Of a stretch of DNA of 64,000 nt, positions 53,100 to 64,000 are shown piece by piece. Origin of the DNA: Druceiella hillmani (lineage: Eukaryota > Arthropoda > Insecta > Lepidoptera > Hepialidae). How positions within the stretch are numbered: position 1 is the first letter of the stretch; every line of letters starts with the position of its first letter. The stretch is from positions 8,732,501 through 8,796,500 of the forward strand of contig JAYKKI010000095.1 of the NCBI GenBank assembly GCA_039881145.1. Direction: 5' to 3'. The notes beneath the pieces are model-generated. The model made no database searches, had not been told where the DNA came from, and saw nothing but the letters and a program-made list of their open reading frames with translations. Position numbers and translations under genes: made by a program.

Positions 53100-54650
53100 A
53101 CAGCTAAGCAAATGTTGATAGACGTGGCATTGACGTTGGCCTAACACAACGAATTCCAGGACCACCGAAAAAAGTTGTTACGATAAAAATCTGAGGGCAA
53201 ACTAAAGATAGCTGAGTAGCACATCTGAGTCCGAATGTGTTCAGTCGTATTGTAAAGAACTAACCCAAATTCAGTTACGGACGTCAAGTACTGAATTGAA
53301 GAGCAATACTACAACTACAGTTGATTATGCTTTACTATCAATAACATGTGATAGATTTGAAGTATCAGACAGGGCAAGAGCAGCTATTGCATTCGACACT
53401 ACCGAATGCGTCAGTTCACAAGAATAGACCAAAGTAAGCCACGCTGAGAACAAAAATAAAAACTAGAAGCAATATAATTTCATGACAAATTATACTTCAA
53501 AGGAAAAAGGAAAATCTTTGATCATTTTTGAGAAATATGGAAAAAAGTACAAGCGATGCATATTTGATAAACATGTTTCTTTAAGTTAACTTTTTAGATT
53601 ACGTGCTTCAAGCACTGTAAAGTGAATACAGAACAAGAAATATTCAACTTTTTCTTGAATGCGGATATATCAATGGATTACTTGATTGCAATTGTATGTG
53701 ATGGCACTAATATAATACGGCAGTATTATACGAACACTAGAAAAATATTGGATAGACCCTTAGAGTCGATTATTTATTTATTGCATATGAATGAACTGCC
53801 ATTTAACATATGTTTCAACACATTGATGGCAGTACGTTTGCAATCGCAGACATTTTCAGAGATAATTGGCAAAGAACTTGGAACTGTGAAAAAAGACCTA
53901 CAACCCAGTTTCAACCTATTTCGACGGACTTACCGAAACTTTCTGCTAAATATATTACCACAAACCAGAAATACTTGTACAGAATATTTGAAGCTTTTTC
54001 AATAGGCATATTTTCTAGCAATTCAGCAAACAAATCACCAAGCAATATGTCCCATGCCTACCCCGGCCTGCATAGTAAACCGAAGCAACAGGTTTCTCCG
54101 TTTGTACGTTTCAGTGGAGACTGCCTCTACAAATCTAATCACTCTTGCAACGTATATTGTCAAGATTTACGCTCCGGTGTGGTTTTTTTTATAAAAACTC
54201 ACTCCAGCTGTAAAGAAGTGTCGCGACACTTCTTTAAACACATCGAGTTAACCAAATATTTACCAACAATTTTGAAAGCCATTATCGACGCAGTATTTCG
54301 CAAACCAGGAAAATGTATTGCTTGCAAATGTTTACAGATCCCCAGCCACACATTCGTAAATTAGCTGCAAGTCACATTTTGAAGTATGGGTCAGAAACAT
54401 TAAATAAAAAGTTTCAGTTACTAAAGTTAAAATTGATTGCATCAACATATTATGAACTTCTGAGTTGGCATGGAATATCACTGAGCCACCGATATTAAAC
54501 TCTATAACCGAAGAAAATCTCCGGTTATTTTTTGAACGGAAAGGAGGACAATTTGTCTTCCACGTCACACCTAGGCAGTAGAAAGAGTAGTCAAAGCTGT
54601 GACTGAAGCTTCAGCTACTTTACGCAACAAAACAAAAAGAGATGGCCGCA
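53100..54650 (+). pseudogene. Transposon-derived multi-copy ORF relic
   Basis: Fragments in several + frames are collinear with a repetitive protein family I have met in arthropod genomes but cannot name securely. They include 'RFEVSDRARAAIAFDTTECV' (about 53,350-53,410), 'NFFLNADISMDYLIAIVCDGTNI', 'PLESIIYLLHMNELPFN' (similar to the family's LLH.NELPLRHLF), 'TCEKRPTTQFQPI'-like text, 'VVFFIKTHSSCKEVSRHFFK', 'DPQPHIRKLAA' and finally a 'VVKAVTEAS'-like string (about 54,580-54,612). Overlapping frames at 53,622-54,005 and 53,810-54,364 reflect frameshifts within one ancestral ORF. It is very probably part of a DNA transposon or a mobile-element cargo gene. Function is unknown, and it is inactive here. 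Confidence 0.6.
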
Positions 54651-54655
54651 ATTAA

Positions 54656-54915
54656 ATGAAACTACGTGATGTAGTATTATTTCTACTTTCTTTAATTTCT
54701 TTACCACGACCTAGGTTTCGTATGGGGGTGATGGTTATTTTCAATGAAATGTTTAGCAAAGTGAGATGTGTCTGGTTTATTATTTCGCCAGCTGGCAATG
54801 TGTTCTTTATATCTTGTATTAAAATCTCTCCCTATTTGACCTATGTATACACTATTACAGTCGTTACATTTAAGTTTATCGTTACATTTAAATATACGTT
54901 ACATTCAAGTAATCT
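54656..54915 (-). pseudogene. Penelope-like element GIY-YIG endonuclease fragment with 3' end
   Basis: The minus strand reads in one open frame 'CNDCNSVYIGQIGRDFNTRY', then 'KEHIASWRNNKPDTSHFAKH', then 'FIENNHHPH' (54,871 down to about 54,720). This is the GIY-YIG nuclease that ends Penelope-like retroelement proteins: the Tyr-Ile-Gly, the following Arg, and the KEH glutamate are visible. Three copies of an 'aaatgtaacg' unit expand the region just upstream. Downstream it joins 'cgaaacctaggtcgtggtaa', the same terminal sequence as at 33.34 kb, including the intact GTC of the hammerhead-like motif. The 5' half of that motif is missing, so an internal deletion joins coding sequence to the terminus. 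Confidence 0.85.
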
Positions 54916-54973
54916 CTTCTGGCCCAGATAGTCTATAATTAAAAATTCTTTTAAGAGTACCTTATTGATAAAT

Positions 54974-55010
54974 GAACCTTATTAGTTAATTTAACTAATT
55001 AATAAGGTTC
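54974..55010. repeat. Imperfect palindrome
   Basis: GAACCTTATT..AGTTAA and its reverse complement flank one T. The right arm has four extra bases (AATT). Purely structural; role unknown. Confidence 0.8.
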
Positions 55011-55014
55011 GTTT

Positions 55015-57330
55015 ATAATTTTTTTATTTTTTATTATAATTTCGTTGGATTTCTAATTTGTGCCAAAATAATATAGTTGGAAAAAACACCATTTAATACT
55101 CTTCAATTAGCGTATATTATCTTGAAATCTGTATTCATTATAATCATGTGTACAATTCTAAATGTATATTTTTAGTCAAAAGACATACTTTCGCTACAAG
55201 GTGTACCCTGAATTAGACCATGTTTTTCGTCTGTCACGCCAATGCGGTTTGGGAAATTTCACCTAGCATTATAGTCTTGTGCTATATGTTGCCATTGTTC
55301 AGGTGTTTCAAGCAATTGAAAAAGTTAAACAAGTGTTACATATCAGGCAAGTAGTTTTAAAGACACAAGTGCAGGGGCACATTTGATCCTGAAAACCAAC
55401 CTATAGTAGAAACTTGGGAACAAACTCAAGCAGACATTCAAAATTAAGCAGAAATTCATGGCCCACTTGAAATAAACTAAATACAAACTGTATTATATAG
55501 CAATACAAATGAACAGCCATAAAGGAAAAGGGCCAAGGAAAGTTCACAGCACAAAAAATTAAACGATTCATATAATGTAATGAAATCGGTATGTAATAAA
55601 TATACCAAAAGGGATGAATCTGCCGTTTATGGTGAATACATCGCTACAGAATTGAGGAAGGTAAACATTCAATAAATCGTTGCGTTTGCTGAACATACAT
55701 AAATATATATACAATAATACATAAATTGGTTAGGTAGATATAATTTTGTACATTAGGGTTAGTTTACTACATCCGATGATCACTCTCAGTTACCTGCTTA
55801 CAATAGATCAGTCTTTGCAATGTCACAGTCAGCTATTTCGCCACCAGAGCTACATAATTCACAACAGCCACATCCACTACAACGACGTCAACAAGAAGAC
55901 CAAGATTTTGAATTATCACTATTTTTTCGATTTGATTTAAATGTACGATCATTTAGTTACATATCAAAATAAACTATTAATTGCTCTGCCGATATTTACA
56001 GTATTATTTCACATATATGCTGCTCCGAGATTATCAATATGCATTTGAGAAATATGAAAGAATCTCCAGAAGCTAAAAACCTTAAAGATCTGGCTAATCT
56101 TATATCGTGTTTTACAGATTCACCAAACTTTGTAACAGACTTTACAATCATAATTTCGAATATTTCTTATTATTCTTCAAACTCAGTTCAACTCATCCCT
56201 GTAAATTTAAAAAAGAATTACGTGCCTCCGTTTGCAGATTTGGTAACGCAATATGATAAGATTTTTTGTTAAAAACTCGCGTACCTATTTTCTTTTCCTA
56301 TGTTTATTTTTTTGTGAAGGCCAGGTGCACAGTCACGTATACAGCACAACACAATACTACGTCTTCCTGAAATATTATAATGCAAAGAGGTACGATTACC
56401 TAAAAAAAATAACAGGAATACACTAAAGGAGACATGTCTTTTGGTGCATACTAGGCTTAAGAGACATAAAATAAAGTAACCAGAGTTCACGGTGTTTCAG
56501 GTTTCATATAGATTGCTTTTATTACGTTCAAGGGTATATTTAAGATGCAAGCATGATTGATGGTGAAAAACTTTGTTGTATTTATAAAAAAAACCTACAC
56601 AAGCGGAACAATAAACACAAATAGTTTTTTTCTCATGAATGGCTAATGCTACTGCATGAGTTTCCAGTAAAGAAAATTCATAGACGATATTAGATTATTT
56701 CTGTGTATGGGAATTTCCAACCATTGCAAACTACTTACTTTTTTAATAAAAACCTTTTTAAACTTATGGTTATATATAAAGGATAAAATTATAAAAGTGG
56801 AAACACAAATAACAAAGAATTATCAAAACGATACAATGAGTACGCAATAAAATAATTATAAGTGGACCGTGAACAGTCCAAACGCTGCATGTATTCTGAA
56901 TTAAATCCTGAAGCCGCAATTCCAAATTCAAATATATTGAAATGTAACATTGTTCTCAAGAATCAAAAACACATGACAACATGGAACATAAACATTTTCT
57001 AAGTATTCATGGATACAACAATGGAGTAAACTAATCTTTAGGACTAATGGTTTGATTTCTAATTCGAACAAATGACACAACGTCAGTAAAATCGTAATTT
57101 TTTAAGATTTTAACTTTAATTTTAATATCAGAAGAAAATTAAATAACAAAAAAAATTATTTACTTTTTCAAACTTGGGCTATAAGCCTAAGTAAATTTAT
57201 TATTAACATTCAGATGAAAGGGATAATCATGTCGTAAAATTGCATTTTAAAAATTTAATCTTTTACACTTACTTATTATGAGAAATTGATTATCCGGTGA
57301 AGATTGAATAAGTAATTAAATAAGTACTTA
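55015..57330. other. Unannotated interval
   Basis: Short ORFs at 55,746-55,940 and 56,039-56,272 (a Q/P-rich stretch followed by a helical one) lie in related frames, but I cannot tie them to a family. A last receptor exon expected on the minus strand below 57,332 was searched for by eye and not found. Confidence 0.5.
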
Positions 57331-57331
57331 C

Positions 57332-57480
57332 GAATTTGCTTATCGGCGTACATCTTAGTTAAACATTGTTTTGTCTTCTCAACTTGCAGGTACAGGCGCT
57401 CGCAGAGTATGCAAATACTCACTATGAATATACGATAATGAAATGACCAAAACATAATTCTAGAAATTGTTGCACACAAC
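57332..57480 (-). pseudogene. Isolated gustatory-receptor penultimate exon
   Basis: The minus-strand frame 'CATISRIMFWSFHYRIFIVS' plus 'ICILCERLYLQVEKTKQCLT' and 'KMYADKQI' parallels the penultimate exon of the intact receptor (DATADRLFDTIWVLHFGILL, then CEKITFEVQKAKYVLAKIK). It is bounded by a T-rich acceptor ending TTTAG and a GTAAGT donor. The donor leaves phase 1, as in the intact gene. I found neither a last exon nor a first exon nearby, so it is called a relic. A functional gene with distant exons, or one outside what I could recognise, cannot be excluded. Confidence 0.6.
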
Positions 57481-57839
57481 CTAAAAAAATATGAAATTTA
57501 TAAAATCTATATAATATAAAATTAAATATGTCCTATAAAATTGTTTATCATGAAACAGACTGTCAAACAGGAGTAGAACTCAATCTTCCGGAACTCCGTA
57601 AATATTTCGTCACTCAAACATTTAAGCGTACACAGTATTTATGTAAAACTATTGGCAAATATTATTTTTCTCAATATAAATTTATTACAAGATATAGTAT
57701 ACTGTATACTAAATCTTTAGTAGGCATATATATTGCATATTTCTGAAATTATTAGTTCTAGGATAATCGCTATAGGTTTCCTATAATCTTCTAGTCAATT
57801 TACTTAACCGGAGGCAAAATATTACATTTTTGCATTTTT

Positions 57840-58580
57840 TTAACACCACCTCTTTCTAAATATGCAATTCTTTGAATTCCCCCTACACAAATTTTTCATT
57901 ATAACAAGCCTTTTCAAATGATACACTGCCTGATATACAAAATGAGCAAAATATTTTTCATAACGTTTAATTAACTTCTATTTAATTCTTATACAAATAC
58001 TTTGAAAAAGTAGGTAGTGTAAAATATGTGGGTCAATAAGAAATATTATTATAGCAACTTTCAAATTTCTGCGTCATATGGTTTCTGAGAACATGAGCTA
58101 TGAAAATGGAAAAATATAAATGTATGGCCGACTGTATATTTCGTAGGAGCAAAAATATGGTGAATATTTAGAAAAATATGACACGTAGAAGTATCGTTAC
58201 AATTTTTCTGCAATTTTCGTATGGTCTTTTAAAGATCCATATAATTTTAATAATTTTAGGTTGTGTAGTTTCGAATGTGAGCGGAAGAACATATTTTTTT
58301 TCGCATTTGAAGATAGGATGCCCTATATTATGAAAAAAATATTTTGAGACCCTAATAACCAGTCCTTTCAAACGACACCCCGCGCTGTATATGAAATGAA
58401 AAAAACAATTTTCTAATACTTAATTCGGTTTCCCTAAAATTTACAAATTAATATTTTTGAGTTTAAGCTGTTGCTATATGTTAATATGTTTTGATCCCTG
58501 TGCCAAATTTCAAGTTCCTACATCAAGCGGTTTCCGCAAAAAACGCCTGTGACGGAAATATAAACAAATACGTGAGTGTG
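57840..58580 (+). repeat. Two diverged copies of a second interspersed repeat (family B)
   Basis: The order 'ccttttcaaatgatacactgc', then 'caaatttctgcgtcatatgg', then 'tttctgag' at 57.90-58.10 kb is repeated as 'cctttcaaacgacaccccgc', 'caaatttcaagttcctacat', 'ggtttccgc' at 58.36-58.54 kb. Non-coding; class unknown. Confidence 0.55.
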
Positions 58581-58599
58581 TTCAGGTTTCCATTTTGCC

Positions 58600-61500
58600 T
58601 ACTGAGGTTTGAGGAAATGCTTGAAATAACCACGTAATAGATGATCAACTAATAAATCCCCTAAACTCAGTTCATTAGTGTTAGTTATGTAATAGCCAAA
58701 CAGAATATTTACAATTCTTCCCAAAAGTATCAAGTTATTTTCTTGTTGAAGTATGAAAGTATGAGAGATAACTCAAAATTAACCTTCGGATTGTTCGCAT
58801 TAAGGCTTTACAAATTTTCTGATCCTAATAGTGGAGATGGTTCTTGATTAAGATTGTCAGATAGATCAAAGTTTTACCTGTACGTCTTTGTAACCAATTT
58901 CTGGCTATGGCATAGGAGATTGCAATTTCATATGTTTCTTTTTGCATCACCCAATTTTCCCTATAAGATTCATTGAACAAGAGCACGTTAAGTTATCTAC
59001 GTACAATTTCAATATTCTGTTTATCCTCTACTCGCCGAAACTCAGTCGCCAACTGAACAGAAAATCCAACACCAGGCTCTTTACATACCTTACCAGTAAT
59101 GTTCGAGTAGTTTTTGTCGTATCCAACATAATGTTTCAAATATTTTGTTTTGAGCGTGATTCTAAACATTATTTAAAAACTGTCTTTTTAAAAGATAATA
59201 TAAGTGGGTTAATAAGCATTTCAAGGGTTAACGCAACTTTTTAACTTAAAACTCTGAAATGATTCACTATGACTTTTAAAATATTTTCACACGTCTACAA
59301 AACAAATTAATCTACAAAACAATTCCTAGTATCAGTATTAACATGAAATCCACAAACACCACGACAAAAATCCGATCGTAACCTAATAGAGAAATATTTT
59401 GGTATCGCTCGATGTACCAAGCTTAGGTGCTTTAATGAAGCTAACTCCTCTGTTTAGATTCTGCCAGAAATATATTTAAGAAATAAACTAAAAGAAAGAA
59501 ATGTATTCGTTTTGTACGACATATGTACGAAGGTACATTGCAGTTCTTAATTGATTTACGTTTTTTTGTGGAATGGAATTTGTCTACGGTTATAGGTTGC
59601 CAATTAAACAACTTCTTAAAGTTCATCATAAATCCTATGTATTTTAAATTTAATATAATTAAGTACATTTTAACCTAATACATTAGTGCCAATATCAAGG
59701 TAATTGCATCAGTTAACTATTTATTTTTGTGTTACAATCGATTTTCGATGAGAATGACAAAAATATATCAATATTACTTTTAATAAAAAAAATTTAAAAA
59801 CGTGGTATATATCTGGATATTTTAAAGATAAAACGATTTGAAGACAAATACCGAGAATTGCGAGTAACACATTTTCTTTTGTATTTGTAAATTACTTTTG
59901 TTTTTCTTGCATAATATTTAAATTCATATCTGAAAGTCTTGTAAAGACTTTAGAAATGTAAAATGTGTTATATCTTTTTTCCCGTTGTATCATCTTTGTT
60001 TAGATAGATATAAAAGACAGGAGCCGAGACCAAAAAATAGTCATGTTACTGTTAACTTCTATGACACAAATTGTTATGAAGGCAAACGTCTAAAAACTAT
60101 AATTAAGTGAAACTACGAGATACATGAAATAGATTGTGAAATCTAAAGTCCGGAAATTGAAATAGAATCTATAGAAATCACTCCTTTAATCTTTAATCCT
60201 GAAGTTAGTTAGGTTAATAATCAACTTGATTAATATTACTACCAGTACCATTAAATTGTTTAATAAATCAGATTATAGAGCAACCAGCTGCTATTGACGA
60301 CTTCGTCAACGTAAAAATTGATTTATGAACAAATTTGAAATTCCGTAGACGGTATTTGCTATTATTAAATTTGTGTAGGGAAAACACTAAGAATATAAGT
60401 TACTCACAATGTTAACGACTAAAAATCTTTAATTTATTACACCCGACGACCATTCTTATGGTGCGATGAAATTTGTAGCAGTTATGGGAGATGTGCGTCC
60501 ACTATATGTACTCTCATTTACATACCAATCTGGTTGGTTAGGTAGCATGGTTGCTTACAATGTTTCTCTTCTCCCGTATTCCATCGCATGCCGCTGATAA
60601 TGGCTGTTTAAGCACAACACCATAACTGTTAATCTAATCTCTGACTTACTGTGCTATTGGCGGCTTGCTGAGATATGAAACTTGGTAGAATGTTATTTCT
60701 TTTATTGTGGCTGCCACTATTATGGTGAAATATGTGAATATACGAAGGCAGTATAAAATTGTATTATGAAATACGCCTTTATTTCATTTTTGATTAAGTA
60801 GAGTTACACTTTTTACTAATATTTCATAAAAAACTCATATTCTAAAGTGTTTTTATTCCTAGTAAAGTAGTTATATACTCGCCAATGTCTTCCAGTTAGT
60901 ATCCATATCAAGAGGATCTCTGAATGAAAAATTGTAAAGCATACGTCACATTATATTTATGATAATGTCATGTTTTTAGTATCATTTTGCAGATTTTTTT
61001 ATCTCTACAATAAATCTCACTAAAATTGGTGTAATAGTTTTTCTGTGAAGTGTTACAAACAGATATATAGAAAATTATAATATCGGCGTGGAAAAAAAAT
61101 TCTATATAATAAGTAGCATTTCTAATCACTGAAGCAATTACTTTGCCAACAGTATATACATAATTGAATTTGTTAAAGTAAATATTATAAATATATTGAT
61201 GAGAACTACTTTAGTGCAATAAATAATATAACGCAGGCTACCTTTCTTGCCTATTTGGATGACGCTGCTTTTCTCCATATCTCAGCACAGACCACACTTG
61301 TTGAAGTAAAATAAAATCAACGTCAATTTTTCCACATTTTTCCGGTTTACAGATTTAAATCGCTAATGTGAAAGTATGTCCAATTTTTTGACAAATTCTT
61401 TAATGATATATACTTTTAAGTGATATCAAATGCTATATTATGTCCTGTTATGACCGAGTAAAACAATCAATTCTAAAAGCACATCTACCATCGCATCAAG

Positions 61501-61885
61501 TAATTTTTCATCTTACAAGCAATCAGTTGCACAGAAATAACAATTTACATTTATGAAGACTAGGATTAACGTATTCCCTCCACGGTACGTAGTTATCCAG
61601 CGTAAATAGAGCGGGCCCCAAACGCTATTTGCAAACGTCTCTCATCACCGGCGACCTCCTGCCAGAAGAGGCCACGTCCAGTGTGTTTCATGACGCTCAT
61701 GGTATATTACATTACAAAAGTGAAAGTTGGTGTCAAACTATATAACTATAAATAACTATTATACAGTCATATAGAATCGAAAAGTAATGAATAAGTTTAA
61801 GCTCTTATATGCCAGAAATAGCAAAACAAGTATGGTGTCTATGAACTCATAAATAATTTGGGTATATATAATTTCAAGGGGAAAA
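58600..61885. other. Unannotated interval
   Basis: AT-rich, with short ORFs of no recognised family (the largest, 58,942-59,244, has a stretch of conserved-looking hydrophobics but no motif). A GC-richer patch at about 61,605-61,700 stands out from its surroundings. Confidence 0.5.
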
Positions 61886-62640
61886 AAGTGCGATTGTAAT
61901 AAAAAACCTGTCAAGCACGAATACATCTCGTACTACGGGGATTCCGTGAATATTTAGGCATTTGTAAACATTTTATGGTGCATAGTATTTCTATTAAACT
62001 GTTTAGAACATTTAATTTTTTTGGAAGGTAAATATGTTGCCTACTATATCTTTCACAGGCGCATTTTTTAAAAATGTGAATTCCACATAGAATTAGAAAT
62101 CATTAATTTTTGGAGTTTTCCCGTTATAAGTACTACATCCAAGTAATACTGATGCTGATTTTCAACATTCTAGGTCGACAGGAAGTGGCCTGTAAATTTG
62201 TATGAATAAGACTATGGTATAAATAAGGAAATATTGCCTATCAGTGAATAAAACTATGGTTTTAATAAAACAAAACTGCCTACTGTATATTTCGCAGCTG
62301 CACATTTAAAAAAATGTGTAATTCCAAAAAGAATTTGAAATTATTGATTTTTTGGGTTTTCTTCTTTTACTTCTACTGTAAGACCTCCCGCCACCTTTCA
62401 ATATTTTTGGTAGACTAGAAGTTCCCTATTGGTTTTAATGAGCTGTAAAACTACAGTAAAAATATGAAAAAGGTGCTTTAAAAGGCCATCTTTTGTTGAG
62501 TGAATCAAAAACTTAAGGCTCTATGCATTAATATACGATATTAATTGCAAATCGACGTGATATCTGATCCATTTCTGTGAAAAAGGATTTTTACAGACAG
62601 ACTAAAGGACGTACGACTAATTTCAGTTTTTTTTTATTTT
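61885..62640 (+). repeat. Interspersed non-coding repeat, family A, copy 4
   Basis: Begins 'aaaacctgtcaagcacgaat', like 15.14 kb. Modules around 'gcctactatatctttcacag', 'gtgaattccacatagaatta' and 'ttttgg' appear twice within it (62,035-62,130 and 62,275-62,370), so two partial copies are joined in tandem. Confidence 0.65.
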
Positions 62641-63938
62641 GAGGAACAGAAACTTAAAAGTAACTTAAACATTAAGAACACTATGGTTTCAATAAAATTT
62701 CAAAAAATATGCTTTTAACCGTTTTAAAATGGTTTTAACCGTTAGCGGATCTGTTACCTAGCCTACTTGAAAATCTTACCAATTCGTTACACGGATTTTT
62801 GATAAAATTACGATAAATAACGAAGCTAAAACCTAAAATATTACTATACATTTACCATTGATAAAATTTGGTTTCATAATATCAATCAGTTGCAAGTATA
62901 TTTTTATTTTGAATTTAAACGCTTTATTTATTTTGCTGTTCCACAATATTTATTAAATATTTGGTAATACAGATAATAAAGAAGAATTTTTAGAAAAGTT
63001 TTCTTTGTTATTTACTTTATTAAGGATCAAGTATGGAGCATGCATTTTGATATTATGTACGTCTCCCATTTTTTCATGTTATATACCTCCTATTACCTAC
63101 TTCAAACAACACTTGTTATATATTTACATCTCGATAATATTTAGTTTAGAACACAAAATAACAATATTTTTTAGTCGCAGAAGCATGTAAATAAATAATA
63201 GCAGTCTCTTTAATTACAGCGCGCGTACTTTTAATCAGACAATCATCAGTCATCAATTTTACGATCCTGTATCATTTGTTTTTGAAATCGATACTGTTGT
63301 AGTTTGCCACCTTCTCGAATCGGTTCAAAAAGTTCACAAAAAAATTCTTGCACCACGGAACTTCTGTAAGTAAATGAAATATAATTCCATTGTCTAGAAC
63401 ACGGGAAGCGTTTTTTAACAATCCAATTTAATGCAACTTAACAGTGTGCAAGTAAACCTATTATTATTTTGTGAAATTCCTAAAGGCGCGGTTTTTTTTA
63501 AATTGTGCTCTCGCTGTTTAATTTTTGTGTTAACCTCTTGAGATCAAAAATTGATCACAACCTCATTATACGATAGATAAGTTATTTCTACGAACTATAT
63601 TTTTAACAAGACATTCTATAGGTATACCAAGCTCAATGAAGACGTAAGTGGCACTGATCCACAGAGCGAGGAATTAGGTAATGTATTGTTATGAAATTAA
63701 GACGCAAGGATTTATGTTCATCATATAATAGCATTGTTGTGTAGTCTAATGTTGCACGGGCCGTCTAGGGCGTTGCATTATTGAAGGTGCAATACCGGAA
63801 CAATTATCTGGTCTTCTTATGTGCGGGCTCGAACCGGACCCCATATTATGATTGAACACACATATTATTTTGGTGTTTTCCATGACTAACGAATTTGTGT
63901 CATCTTTTTTTCAGGATTTGAGCGAAAAACTTATTATC
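62640..63938. other. Unannotated interval
   Basis: No recognisable gene. The segment 63.6-63.85 kb is less AT-rich than average. Confidence 0.5.
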
Positions 63939-63996
63939 GATCACTTTGTGCAACAACCCGATTACTTGATCACTTTGCGCGACAACCCGATTATTT
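63939..63996. repeat. Two 29-bp tandem units at the window end
   Basis: Units at 63,939-63,967 and 63,968-63,996 differ at three positions. The array may continue beyond the window. Confidence 0.85.
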
Positions 63997-64000
63997 CGTT

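Noticed and set aside
55746..56272. Q/P-rich segment followed by a helical stretch, faintly like a BESS-type tail
   Set aside because: The two frames are interrupted, and the motif match is too weak to support.

Overview
The window is AT-rich, intron-bearing animal DNA, most probably from an insect. The best evidence is one spliced gene of the insect gustatory receptor (GR) family, at 46.3-49.4 kb on the minus strand, which ends in the family's C-terminal TYxxxLLQF-type motif. Relics of related receptors lie around it. I cannot name the order from sequence alone. The rest is decayed transposable elements, interspersed non-coding repeats and (TA)n microsatellites. I see no bacterial-type operons, CRISPR arrays or rRNA/tRNA genes.

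Layout. 0-1.1 kb: broken Helitron helicase, entering from outside the window. 1.2-7.0 kb: left copy of a direct duplication carrying a wrecked GR gene. 8.9-9.2 kb: 3' end of an RTE-like retrotransposon. 9.9-11.1 kb: first copy of an interspersed repeat family. 14.4-33.2 kb: a large inverted duplication whose inner arms (18.2-22.1 and 24.4-28.5 kb) each carry one GR pseudogene, arranged back to back and transcribed outward. A mariner fragment lies at the edge of the left inner arm and a LINE fragment lies just beyond the right inner arm. 33.3-33.4 kb: Penelope-like element (PLE) end with a 38-bp perfect palindrome and a hammerhead-ribozyme-like motif. 35.0-42.0 kb: a complete-length but decayed Ty3/gypsy retrotransposon of the errantivirus type, with LTRs, tRNA-Ser primer site, polypurine tract and CGCG target duplication; a smaller repeat-containing element is inserted in it. 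46-52.6 kb: right copy of the direct duplication, with the apparently intact GR gene. 53.1-54.9 kb: transposon-derived ORF relic and a PLE GIY-YIG endonuclease fragment. 57.3 kb: an isolated GR exon. 57.8-64 kb: repeats and unannotated sequence.

How it fits together. This looks like a chemoreceptor birth-and-death locus. One member keeps an open four-exon frame with intact splice sites. Its neighbours were copied by direct and inverted segmental duplication and then lost to stops, frameshifts, deletions and splice-site changes. Repeats and mobile elements sit at or near several duplication edges. The most informative observations are: a 22-bp frameshifting duplication shared by both arms of the inverted repeat, which dates the gene's death before the duplication; a snap-back insertion in the Helitron P-loop; the hammerhead-like PLE terminus; and the alternating purine/pyrimidine target site of the gypsy element. 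All homology statements come from reading the sequence; no database search was run.
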